From the NCBI GenBank assembly GCA_014529385.2, contig CM043956.1, positions 63,244,620 to 63,308,619 of the forward strand: a stretch of 64,000 nucleotides of DNA. The letters run 5' to 3'. This stretch comes from Adiantum capillus-veneris (taxonomy: Eukaryota; Streptophyta; Polypodiopsida; Polypodiales; Pteridaceae). Every line of letters starts with the position of its first letter. Position 1 is the first letter of the stretch. The notes under the pieces were generated by a model, which saw only the letters and a list, made by a program, of their open reading frames with translations, did no database searches and was not told where the DNA came from. Both the position numbers and the translations under genes were made by a program. Positions 42,934 through 55,596 of the stretch are shown here, piece after piece.

Positions 42934-44668
42934 AGACATCCTACGCATAGGATGTCTTAAGGGGGTTCTGGAGACCAAATTTGAAAATTCTGACTGCACC
43001 AGTGGGTTCAGAGAGTAGGCTTTACCCTATTTTCACATTGACTTGGGTGTTTTTCCCTATTTTTGTTGACCAAAAGCCAAAAGGCAGAGTCAGAAAACGC
43101 AAAATTTCAAAAAAGGCTTAAATTGAGAGATTTTTGCATGTTTTTGCAATTGTGAAGCATACTTGCACTTGCTGAGAGCATAAGGAAACATCAGTGACAC
43201 TTCAGACTGAAAAAATAAGCAGTAGACATCCTACGCGTAGGATGTCTACAGGGTGATCTGGTGGAAATTTTGAAAATCTGAGGTTACCAGTGTGTTTAGA
43301 AGGTAGCTTTTACTCTATTTTCACCTGGAAAGTGGAAATTTGACCAAATTTCCACTTTCCAAATTTTGATAGATCAAAGCCAAAAGACGAGAATTTCCAG
43401 ACATCCTACCCAAATTGTGTCCAAGGAATAATTTTTGAGACCAAACCATAGAGTGACTTCATGTGCATGTTATACATGATGTTTTGATTGCATGTGAGAG
43501 TTTTCAGTTCATTTGGGTGAGAAAATTGGGTTTTAAGCAGACTTTAGTATTTTTGATTGAAAAAGGCAAGAACAGCTAGTTTTGGGGTCTTTTGACATCC
43601 AAACTCAAATCTAAGCATACCATTGGGTTACTGACATCAAGGGGAAGCTGTGGGACAAGTCTGGGGTCAAATAGGCCAAAAAGACATCCTACGCGTAGGA
43701 TGTCTTCTGTGTGATAAAAGACTCTAACCAAAATTCTGAGCATACCACAGTGATCAACACCTTAAGAAGAGTCTGTGGTTCAAATTTGGGGCAATTCTGA
43801 GCAGTTAGACTCTCTACGTGTAGGATGTCTAAGGCATGATTTAGAGGCCAAATTCAAACTATGGACATAGCAGGGTGTTGTATAGCCTTAAGCAAGCCTC
43901 CTAGTCAAATTTGGTCCAATTTGGAGTTGATTTGACTTAGGAATTCATTAGAACAGACATCAGGCTTCTGGAGAAGATTCTGGATCATTTGACCAACCTA
44001 TAGGTGTCAGAATCAAAAAGTAAAAATAGCTGTGAGTTAAGCACATCAAGGGGAAGCTACAGTGCAAGTTTGATCTGAAACAGAGCAAAAAGACATCCTA
44101 CGCGTAGGATGTCTCTAGGGGCATAAAGTGGTCAAAATTCTACTTTGGCCATATAGGGAGGTCCTAAGTGTCTCAAGGATTCCAGAAATTTTTTCAAAAG
44201 TGAATTTGGGCCTTGTTTGGCCTATTTACCAAGCAAAGACAAGAATTGTCAGACATCCTACTCTGGGAGTGCACTAGAAGCTCTTGCAGCCTAAATCTTG
44301 ACCTATTGGCATCCAAATTAAATTTTGAGTATACCATTGGGTTGCTGCGCACTAGGAGAATCTTGGGATCAAGTTTGGACAAAATCTGAGCAGTTAGACA
44401 TCCTACGCGTAGGATGTCTCTAGCTTGATTTAGGACTCCAAACCAACCTATGAGCACACCACTGTGATCAGCACATCAAGGAGAAGCTAGGGTGAAAATT
44501 TCAAGTCATTCTGAGCAAAAAGACATCCTACGCGTAGGATGTCTCAAGGCCATTTTTAGGTCCAAATAAATTTCTGAGCATACCATTGTGTTGCTAGACT
44601 TAAGGGGAGTCTCTGGACCAAATTTTGTTAAATTATGAGCATATAGACATCCTACACGTAGGATGTCT
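42934..44668. repeat. Array of 24-bp palindromes in the leader
   Basis: A 24-bp perfect palindrome, AGACATCCTACG followed by its exact reverse complement, occurs at 43224, 43682, 44091, 44396 and 44521. One- to few-base variants lie at 42934, 43807 and 44645. Decayed halves lie at 43399, 43955 and 44251. Spacing clusters at 124-175 bp or about double. The DNA between is itself repetitive (GAGCATACCA-TGGGTTGCTGA, CATCAAGGGGAAGCT), so this is a diverged minisatellite whose palindromic core is better kept than the spacers. Confidence 0.92.
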
Positions 44669-45123
44669 CTAGGCCAGTTTTAGGGTCCAACTGTAATTTT
44701 GACCGTTCAAAAGTGTTCACAGTCTCACAGAGATCCCAAATCTTCTTTTAAAATTGAATTTGGACTCATTTTGACCAGTCTAAACTGCATTTCACTTTTT
44801 TGGCCATAACTTTCACAAACGGTATCGGATCGGAAAAGTTTTTATATCAAAACGTAGCCTGAGAGCGGCTCTACAGATCTTAGAGCAAAACTTGAACTAA
44901 ATGTATGACAATAGCAACCGTTTAGGTCAACTTTGAAAAAAACGTCGTTTGAGGCCTCAAAATTCATCCGCAAGTTAGGGGTGTCTGAAAGCGACAATTT
45001 GCGAGAATTGTGACGAAACGGTTGCGGTTTTGGACATAGTTTCGACTTTTCCCTAACCAAATCACTTGAACACAGTGGACTAAGTCTACTTGAACCAAGA
45101 AAAATCTCTTAAGCCCAGAAATC

Positions 45124-46167
45124 ATGTCTACCCTAGCTTCAAACGCAGCTTACACAAGCTTGCAGATCCCGACGATAGAGGAATATCCTCCCACAATGGA
45201 TCTTCCAAACTTGCAATTGATAAAGACCCATCTTGTTGAGAGAGTTTGGATGATTGATCATGAGAGTGAAGGACTATATAGATAAATTGACGATAATGAG
45301 GTCAATCTTTATAGGTGCTCAGATCCATACTTAGAAGAGATAACGGATTACAAGCTCTTATATGTCTACACATACGGAGTTGACTGTCAATGGAGATCTA
45401 TAGTTGTCGACAAGTATGGACGAGAAGACAGAGTTGTAGAAAGCACAAATCCACAGACTGTACTAGAAAGAGGTGGATATTTGGTCAATGAAGGACCACA
45501 AATGCCTCCACCAAACACGAGAATTCCTATAGGAATTCCATGAAGAGAGCCACCAGGATTCCCTTCAAGAGCGATAACGAGAGAAGGATTGGGAAAGTCT
45601 CTGGTTAGACTTGTAGACAATAGACGAGTTAGACCATCCCAAGTCCAGAAATGGGTAAACAGAAAATACTCCGGAGACAAAGATCCGAGAGATTACGTAG
45701 CGGCCTTCAGAAGAGTTATTAGAACAGAGGAAGTTTCAGATTTTGCGACACAGTTTGCGGGATTTGGATTGACTCTAGAAGATGATGCGGTGGAAAAATG
45801 GGATTTTGAGACCCTAGATGAGCTGTTCGAGGAGTTTATTGAAGAATTCTCGCCAAAAGGCATTGCTCACAACACGGTCTCGCAAATCCGTAGATTCAAA
45901 CAGAAAGAGAATGAATCAGTACGCAAAGCATCATTACGGCTCAAGAGATATGTTAAGCTCTGTCCGAGAGCAGAATTACCTATGCAAGAACAATTGATGC
46001 TGATCTTTATCCAGGGAATGAGACATGCGGGCCTTCAGAAGGATCTGCATATGATAAGGAGGATGACGCTAAATGAGTTGATCAAAGAAGCTCTTTATCT
46101 AGTGGATAACTGTGAGGCATACAAAGAAAAGGACTTAGAGAGTCAAGGAGATGACATAGATAAGTGA
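45124..46167 (+). pseudogene. Gag of the 13.2-kb element with two in-frame stops
   Basis: ATG at 45124 opens a frame to 46167 with TAA at 45283 and TGA at 45541 inside it. The 3' part is clear retrotrans_gag: DPRDYVAAFRRVIRTEEVSD, WDFETLDELFEEFIEEFSPKG, QIRRFKQKENESVRKASLRL and ELPMQEQLMLIFIQGM. Both stops can be explained by C-to-T changes. Gag forms the particle around the RNA. Confidence 0.85.
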
Positions 46168-46183
46168 GTCCATTGCCAAGCCA

Positions 46184-48268
46184 ATGGCACCTATTGATCA
46201 AGAAAAGCTTATCGACGACTTGGTCAAGAGGTTGATTCCTCTTGTAAGGTCTGATTCGGGAGAGCCAAAGTGGTGTGAAATTGAGAGAAAATGGACGAAC
46301 CATACAGGGGAAGAGTGCTATTATAGCATGGAAAATGCTAGGGAGAGGTATGTACAACCTGTTCTAGAAGCACCTACTCCACCTAGATACATTACGGGGA
46401 ATGCGCCAAGACCAGTAGGAGTTTTAAGGCCACAGCTTGTCTTAGGACAACAACCTCCGCTCCCAGGTGTTAGAATGCCGGTGGACATGAGATACATGCC
46501 AATGATGGAAGCATCAAATAAACCAACTCCAGTACCAGCTACAATGTGGTATAGCAACCAAAGTGGGTACTACCCTTTGGAGCAACAAAATGTGAGAGAA
46601 ACACATGGAGTGGTGAGGCCGGTACAACCTCCACCTCCTGGGTTTCAGTCAAAAGAAAGAAGTTATGAAATGGACGAAAGGACATTGCGATTAATTGCAA
46701 ATAGAGGCTTATCTAGGTCAAAGCTTGCTTATAGCCAAGAGGAAATGCTAAAAGAATCTCCTCAACCAGAGACAGATTTTCACAAAAGTCGTGACAACCA
46801 CTTGGTCAAACAATGTCCTCATACGGAGATCACTGAAGTAAATTCCTATTGTCTTGAGTGTGGCATCACTCACTTGATCCCCGATTGCCCGAAAAAACCA
46901 AACCAAATCAAGAAAATCACGACAAATGTATCAGGGATTGTTCAGCTCCCTAGTAGCTCAGAAAATGAAAATGTCGTACCAGTTCAAGTGGTTACAAGAG
47001 CACAAGCTCAAAAGAAAGCTAATGAGAATCCAGAGACAAAGAACACGAAAAGTGACATGAGTCCAAAGACAGATGATGGACCAAAGACAGACCCACCTAG
47101 TCAGAAAACCAAGAGCAAACAAAATAGTTGGAAAGCTAGAAAGACTAGGATGAAAGCACACAAGGAACGGGAGCAAAAATCCCTAGCTGAGAAGCTTACC
47201 AAAGCTGAAGAGAAGATAAAACAACGTGAGGAAAAGGAGGCACCTTCTCTTACACAGATGGTTAAACCTCTAGAAGAACCATCCACGGATGAGAAACCGA
47301 GAAGTGCTAGTTCAGGAGGATCTGTGTTGGCAAAGAAGGTTAATGAGATATTAGATACCCTCTTGAAAGCCTATGATGTGAGGCTCAAAAACAACCAAAC
47401 GCAAGAACACAGGTGGATGACATATCCCGATGTGGAACTAGAAAAGCAAAGGTTTGAAATGTGCCAGAAAATGATTCAAACAGCCCAAGCTTTACTAGAA
47501 CCACCAGTTTCAAAACCTGAGGATGTGATCCATGTCATGCCTACACACATAATCCCCCCAAACTAGGAACTAAAAGAGCCAGATTCTAGTCATAAGCATA
47601 GACCAAACCTCAAAGACCCAACATTAGAACCAAGGATAGTACTGAATACCACAGATAACTCTTCCGAGGGATTTCACCAAGCTATACCTGAGGATTGTAA
47701 AGAGATAGATGGTCTTGATGAATTGTGGAAACAAGTCAGAGAGGCCAATGAAGCCGATCACCTAAGAAGACGAGTAGACAAGACTGGTGATGAACGAGGA
47801 GTGTTTCTACCACCAATAGAGGAATTTGAGACTAGATCTCAAATGAATCTAGACGTACAATCGTGTTGGGGCGACAAAGGATATGTACAATCTATGGATA
47901 GTCAACCGCATTCGCTAAGAACACTACCGTCCTACATGGGAGAGTACGAGACCAAGTGAGATGTGGTTGCAGTCCCATCACAGAGACTGCCTCCCAACAA
48001 GGCCATCGATTCAAAGGGACTAGTAGATATTCTATCTACCCCAGTCACCTGTACAATAATGTTAGCCGAGTTGCTCAGAATAAGACCAAACATGTGGGCT
48101 AATGTGGGTAAGTGTCTAGAGAAATTTGGTGTAAAAACCCCAATGACTCAAATCGAGGAAGGCATCAAAGAGCTTGAAATGCCTCAACTAAATACTAGGC
48201 CAATGCCATTAAACAAGGTGATACGAGGGAGAAGATGGAAACACCACCCTTCCTTTGGAATTCAATAA
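46184..48268 (+). pseudogene. Gag C-terminal/linker region with zinc knuckle, two in-frame stops
   Basis: One frame runs from 46184 to 48268, broken by TAG at 47564 and TGA at 47957. It is Pro-rich at the start (PVLEAPTPPRY, PVQPPPPGFQ). A CLECGITHLIPDC knuckle lies near 46855, a C-x2-C-x3-H-x4-C variant. A highly charged Lys/Glu helix region follows (about 46990-47270). The frame differs from gag (45124) by a shift near 46167, and protease follows in a third frame. Confidence 0.75.
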
Positions 48269-49091
48269 TGTAAAAACCATGGCAATCCTTGATAGTGGAG
48301 CTGGTGTGGCCATTGCAACCAAAGAGGTTTGGAAAAAATGGGGAAAACCTGCCTTGATATCCACACGAATGACCCTGCAGCTTGCATACGGACACAAGGA
48401 AAAGCCCCTAGGACTGCTAGAAAAAGTACTTGTTACTTCTTGCGGCATTGAATATGAACACACTTTTGCTGTTGTTGACTTTGGCAAGAAGAACAACTAT
48501 GACATCATTTTGGGAAGACCATTCATGCGACAATTGAAAATGGTCCAAGATTGGGGTTATGACCATATATACCTGAGACATATGGAAACCATAACAAAGA
48601 TAAACTTGAGGGACCATAGCTATAGGGATGTGACGAGAACACCGGTTGAGGAGTTTGATTCCGCCACAGTAGCAGGATCAGAACTTCCAGCTTGGTTAGG
48701 TAAGCCTGAAGACCTGTGGATGTGTGGAGCTTCACAATGTGGCAGCTTGAAACGTGAGGAATGTATCCTAGAGCGGGTTATAGAGGATAGCGACTATATC
48801 CCAGAACCATTTCCTGAAGAAGAGGTAGAGCCTTTTGGATGGGAACACATCTTGGCTACTCTGGACGTGTGCGCCGTGGAGGATGCTCCCACAACAAAGT
48901 TTTGTGATGAAAATGGCTATGATGTCGTTCCTTATTTTGCAGTGAGTGTAATCCAAGAAAACAAAGAGAACCAGACATCAACAAGCTCTCGAAATAAGGA
49001 GCAAACAACGAAATGTGGAGAATCAAAAGATGAAGAAGACGACGAGTTCTATGACTCTGTAGAAAACTTCGAGCTTCAAGAAGATCAATGA
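48255..49091 (+). CDS. Retroviral-type aspartic protease of the 13.2-kb element
   Basis: 278 codons. TMAILDSGAGVAIATKEVW carries the DSGA active site (residues ~10-13), and YDIILGRPFMRQL has the second conserved ILG-RP block (~83-95). Tat/Athila elements carry this protease upstream of RT. Here the frame ends at 49091 and no RT follows. The C-terminal half is Glu/Asp rich with no further domain. The real start is probably a frameshift from the preceding gag frame. Confidence 0.8.
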   Translation: MEFNNVKTMAILDSGAGVAIATKEVWKKWGKPALISTRMTLQLAYGHKEKPLGLLEKVLVTSCGIEYEHTFAVVDFGKKNNYDIILGRPFMRQLKMVQDWGYDHIYLRHMETITKINLRDHSYRDVTRTPVEEFDSATVAGSELPAWLGKPEDLWMCGASQCGSLKREECILERVIEDSDYIPEPFPEEEVEPFGWEHILATLDVCAVEDAPTTKFCDENGYDVVPYFAVSVIQENKENQTSTSSRNKEQTTKCGESKDEEDDEFYDSVENFELQEDQ

Positions 49092-49274
49092 CCCAGGAAT
49101 CAATGTCATCGCTACATGAGTAAAGTGCATCAAAAGTGGATTCCAAAGTCCTCGGTGAAGACACAACCACCACAAAAATCCTCATACATGGTGATGGGGG
49201 CTTCTCACAAGCCAAGCTCCCATACCCCTCTTCTCTCGTCCCCACCCCATGAAAACCCCCTCTTAGGGAGGGAG

Positions 49275-50662
49275 TGATAAAAGGCATTGGAAAAAGTAAG
49301 AAAAAATAAAGTATGATTATGTAAATATATAAGAAAGGTAAAATAGGCCACCTCATGCCTGCGGGGCAGCCCATCCCCACCTTGCCTCCTTTTTCTTCAC
49401 TGATGCCCCGCCGTGTGTCCCTTTTCCTCTCCTCCACTCAAAAGGTCAACCCCCTCTCTCTTCCCCTTGTCCTTTCTCCTTTCTCTCTCCCCTCAAGCTA
49501 CCCCACCTCTCACCAATAATGCATTCTAACTCACCAATAATGCACCCTAACTCACATGCAACTTATCATATCTTCCAAAATAGTATACCCCACCCCCCCT
49601 TTCTCTCTCCTATCATATCCCATGACCCAAATACCCCCCTCTCTCTCTAAAGGGTGCCATGTCTCTTGTCTTGTAGCTAAATAACCTCCCCCACACTCAC
49701 ACACACTCAGTTTCACTGAAAAAGGTGCCCACAGACCCATCCCCACCCGGTGGTTACCTGATTTTTCTTGTGTTCACACACATCTGCACACAGATTCACC
49801 TCTGAACACACTCCCCTCTCTCCCCTCTTGTAATTAATTTATTCTCCATGTCACCTCTCACTTTTTTTCATCAACCCACCTCTCTCTCTTAGTCTCTCTC
49901 TCATGAGACTGCTGTTCTGGCACATATACACACAGCCAGACAAGTGGGGCCCACAGTCACATGGCCTATGTAGATAATGATTTCTTCATTTCTAAATTTT
50001 AGAATTTCTCCCCCCTCCTCACCTATATAAAGAGGGGTCACCATCACACTAAAGACACACAACATCACCAAAGAGTACACTATGCACTGTGTGTGCCTAG
50101 TGCACACACACACACCCACACCATCACCATCACCGCAATCACCATGCTCGTCTTGAGCATGACCTCTACACCCTTGGGCTATGGAAGATGAAGGGAAACT
50201 AAATGAAGGATGATGGCCATAACCCTCGTGCGAGTCTTCGCCATCAACTCCCACCTATCCGCCATGTGCTCTACCACGCTCTCCCTTCTCATTCCCCTAC
50301 CCTATGCTCCCCATTTCATCGCCTTATTCTCTAAATAAAGCTTGAGGTTTTGTGAGTATGTTTTCTTGCAATGTTTTGCCCATGTGAGGTGTGCGGAATC
50401 TCCACCTAGTCTTGTGTTTGGAGTGAGCTTGTGTATGTGTGAAGGGTGTGCGGATTCGCCATCCTTTTGTGGTGCCTAAGTACTAAGCCGCTCTACCCCC
50501 TCCCTCACCCTCTCTCTCTCTCACTTGATCTCATTCCCTTTCCTCTTCATCATTACTCCCAAGCATCCATCTCTCTTGGATGAAAACTTTGTTATGGTGG
50601 TGTGTTTTTTGCGTCCTAGCCGCTGAAGCTAGGTGGTGCCCCCTGTTTGCTTTACCATGACA
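49275..50662 (+). promoter_or_regulatory. LTR-like segment with TATA box and poly(A) signal
   Basis: A polypurine run AGGGAGGGAG (49265-49274) is followed by TGATAAAAGG. TATATAAAG is at 50024 and AATAAA at 50334, about 310 bp apart, the spacing of an LTR promoter and terminator. A possible end is CA at 50662, directly before a reading frame. No second copy or TSD was found, so it may be a solo LTR, a captured promoter or chance. It is pyrimidine- and CA-rich. Confidence 0.35.
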
Positions 50663-50736
50663 GGCTCGAGGCGCGCCATTCGGTCCCCGGTGTTTTAGAG
50701 GCCGTCAGGGGTTCAGGGTTCGCTTTGCTCCCGTCA

Positions 50737-51525
50737 ATGGCTCCTAATAAGGATGCAAAGACTCACCTAGGAGGAATACGACCAGAGCAACGAGCTAACA
50801 ATTCTCTAATCAATGGGCTAGAAAAGTCCTCCAAGAAACTACCACCCATGAGCAAATAGACAGTAACTTTCCACTACCAACCAAAAAATCAAGGTAAAGT
50901 ACAAGAAGTCAACCTTGCTGAGGATAGTAGCGATAGTGATGAATCTTACGACATCCCCTATCATCAATTTAGGCCATCACTATCACCAACCCCTTCAACA
51001 ACAATAATGACAGGTCAAAAGAACATGACAACAAGTCAAAGCCAAAAAGCTCGACAAATCTGGATACCAAAAAGCTAGATCGGCCAAAAACAGATATGGA
51101 TCAAGAAGACAAAGATCTCTAATGAAAAATCACAAGATCCAACACCAAAACAAAAACAAGGAAAGCGTGCACAAACGGGTAAGAATATCACAAAGTCGCA
51201 AGGTTTCACAACTCAGGTTTGGGCTCCAAAGAAGTTGATTCAAGCACAAAAAAGTCAGGAATTCATTTGGATTCCAAAACAACCACAGTATCAACTTTCA
51301 AAGCCTGAATCCCGTCATCAACCCAGCGTACAAGGGCTGAAGCAAAGACCACTGTCGACTCACACAACAAAAAGGTGGATCCCAAAGAAGTCTCTTCAAA
51401 CACAAACAAAGCACGGGCAAGTATGGGTTCCCAAACGAGAGCCAACAAACAAAATAGACAATAATCGCAAAGAAATGGGTCCCAAAGAAGAACAACAAAA
51501 CTGCTATCAATGCATCGCCGCTTGA
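50737..51525 (+). pseudogene. Degenerate frame encoding W-x-PK peptide repeats
   Basis: ATG at 50737 (MAPNKDAKTHLGG) opens a frame interrupted by TAG at 50857 and 51076 and ending 51525. From about 51050 it repeats a short motif: RQIWIPK, QIWIKK, QVWAPKK, FIWIPK, RWIPKK and QVWVPKR, separated by Gln/Ser/Lys-rich spacers. A similar QKWIPKS occurs at about 49127, before the LTR-like segment. The function is unknown; it could be a gag-like or linker protein. Confidence 0.5.
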
Positions 51526-53115
51526 ATTCTTACAATTCTTCCTACGATTACAGTATAGTTAGAAGAGAGCAAGTTGCTTCAATCAAGCAACGATATAGGA
51601 GCTTCAAAGACCATTACATTGCTTAGAATAGGAAGCCTCGCCAACAAATGCCAATAAGCAAATTGCTTATACCCACATCTTGCACAACATAAATCTTTTC
51701 CATGCATTGACTTTGTATGCATAATAGGGCTACATTACAAGGCCTGCATAGGCACAACTTTTAATTGCCCAAGCACAACACATACCCTTTGCGATACCCT
51801 ATCGTAAAGGATGACTCCAAATAGGAAGGGGGGAGGCATTTTGAATGCGGACCTAACATTATGACTATAAATTAGAGGGCAATGTTTTGTGAGATGCATT
51901 GAATTTTTGCGTTTTATTGTGATAAATTTTTGACGAAATTTAGAGTATATGCCCTCATAGTAGTGTTACAGAGGAGTATGGGGACAAAATCCATATATGA
52001 GCCCCTAGGGACATGTGTATAGTGTACATAGAATTTAGATTTCTATTTGAATAATTTTTCTTTTGTTGAGTTCGTTTTAAGATTTTCTTTGTTTATTATT
52101 AAGAAAAAATAAAAAAAATCCATAATCCACATGAAGAAAAGACTGACGAGAGGCCTGAGCACTACAAAGAGAAGAAGGTACAGGGAAACGATGAAACTTC
52201 ACAAAGTATGTCTCAGCAGCCACTACAATAGCCGAAGAACTTGTCACAAAGCAGTGTCAACATGCAACCGACAAGTCATACAAGTCAGAGTCGAGTAGCT
52301 AAGCCACAAAATGAGTGAGGTGTTAGTCCCAAAGCTTCAAGTAATATTCTCTGTGGTCTAAGCGTCTTAGCTATTCTAGGTATTGCTCAAGCTGGAAGAG
52401 TTGAGCATATTTACATTGTGTCTCTCATGCTGGTATAGGTGAGCACAAGAGTCGAAGTCTAAGTACTTAAGTCTGGTGAAGTGAAGGAGAAGGTCCAAAA
52501 GACACTCACGTACTGAGCACAGTGAGATACGAGTGGAGAAACTTCTACATCGAAAACCCTTCTTGGAAAGGTGGAAGCTATTGAGAAATCTTTTGATGTC
52601 ACATGTGCTACATTTATTCCTCAAAACACCCATCATCTCCTCTTTCATATTGCATGCTTTTGTTGACAAATTTCTCATATGCATATAGAGTGTCTCATAA
52701 TTAGCACTTGCATCAGACACTCTTTCCGTGTTTCACCCAAGCACTCACCTTTCATGAACATGTACTTCACGTTCAACTGCTCAACTCCAATAAGAGAGTA
52801 TACCAAAGGCATTTTTTTTCCCACCGGTTTTTTCCCTTTGGTCATCCAGGTTTTAGACCCTAATCTAAAGACACCCATCACCATCCTCTTGTACATATTC
52901 CTTCTACATCAACAATAAGGAAATGCTACTCAAATCAATTGACAAATGAATTGGAGCACCAATTTCAGATCATAGCATACTTCTCCTCAATGGCGAGTCG
53001 AAGAATGGCCTACAATGACAAAGCTGCAGACAACACTAACAACATGATTGCACAGGAACAAAGAAGTCCTCAATGACAAAGAGCAGACATAAGGGTAATC
53101 AGAGGATCTCAAAAG
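51526..53115. other. Non-coding interior of the 13.2-kb element
   Basis: A G-rich run (about 51827-51838) resembles a polypurine tract. Otherwise I see no domain, LTR or RNA gene. Confidence 0.5.
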
Positions 53116-54675
<1,560 letters not shown>

Positions 54676-54894
54676 TAGTGTGCAATGGAAAGATAGATAG
54701 CCCTAGAGTGATGGGCGTATATACAATGCACGGGGGAAAAAAACCTCCTAAAGAGGGAAAAAATGCCCCGGCGGTCCTAGTGTGTTCACACACATCACTA
54801 CCACATGTATATGGTAACAATTCCCCCTTGGAGTGATGCGGTGAACGAGAGCTTGCACATGAGTAAAGGGAAGTACCATGCCCTGAGGACAGGA

Positions 54895-55596
54895 TCAGTC
54901 CACGAAGGGGAGTAAGCCCAAAGCTTTGCGGAAAGCTTCAAGCTTCTCATGAGACAATGCCTTTGTGAAAAGATTTGCAAGGTTGTCCTGTGGTGGCACA
55001 TAAGCCAAGCTGATCTCTCCTACTAAGAGCCTCTCCCTGACATAGTGGTAATGCACCTCAATGTGCTTTGTGCGAGAATGAAAAATTGGGTTCCTCGCAA
55101 CTGCCAATGCGCTCTGACTATCAGTATAGATAGTGTTGGCAGTGTCCTGTCCAACACCCAAATCAGCCATAAGGCATCTGAGCCATACACACTCAACCGT
55201 AGCTATGAGGACTGTCCTGTACTCAGCCTCACAACTCGAAGTGGCCATAGTAGGTTGCTTCTTGCTCAACCATGATATACATGAACTGCCAAGCATGAAA
55301 CAAAAACCACTTGTGGACACTCGCGTGTCAAAACAACCAGCCCAATCTGAGTCCGAAAAAGCATGTAAGTCTGGCGGCAATGATCCCCCCTTGGGATAAA
55401 ACAAGCCAAGATGTAAAGTGCCACTAAGGTAGCGGAAAATTATCTTGACAGCCTGCCAATGCTTAGACCCTGGGCTATGCATAAATCTGCTGACCTGTGA
55501 GACTGCAAACTGAATATCTGGCCTCGTGTTGCATACATAAATGAGGCAGCCAACAACACTTTGGTAAAGAGTGACATTAGCAACTTGTAAACCCAC
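54895..55596 (-). CDS. Copia 2 RNase H region (after RT deletion)
   Basis: VGCLIYVCNTRPDIQFAVSQ, KIIFRYLSGTL, AFSDSDWAGCFDTR, SWLSKKQPTMATSSCEAEYR, VECVWLRCL and TKHIEVHYHYVRE are the copia RNase H blocks, with Asp, Glu and Asp catalytic positions present. The frame begins at the deletion junction, so the RT palm with YVDD is absent. Confidence 0.9.
   Translation of the reverse strand: MGLQVANVTLYQSVVGCLIYVCNTRPDIQFAVSQVSRFMHSPGSKHWQAVKIIFRYLSGTLHLGLFYPKGGSLPPDLHAFSDSDWAGCFDTRVSTSGFCFMLGSSCISWLSKKQPTMATSSCEAEYRTVLIATVECVWLRCLMADLGVGQDTANTIYTDSQSALAVARNPIFHSRTKHIEVHYHYVRERLLVGEISLAYVPPQDNLANLFTKALSHEKLEAFRKALGLLPFVD

Noticed and set aside
42934-44668. CRISPR array
   Set aside because: Repeats are regular and palindromic, but spacers are themselves related repeats of 100 bp or more, in a plant retrotransposon leader with no cas genes.
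48255-49091. Host aspartic protease gene
   Set aside because: DSGA plus ILGRP spacing is the retroelement type, and it follows gag between two LTRs.
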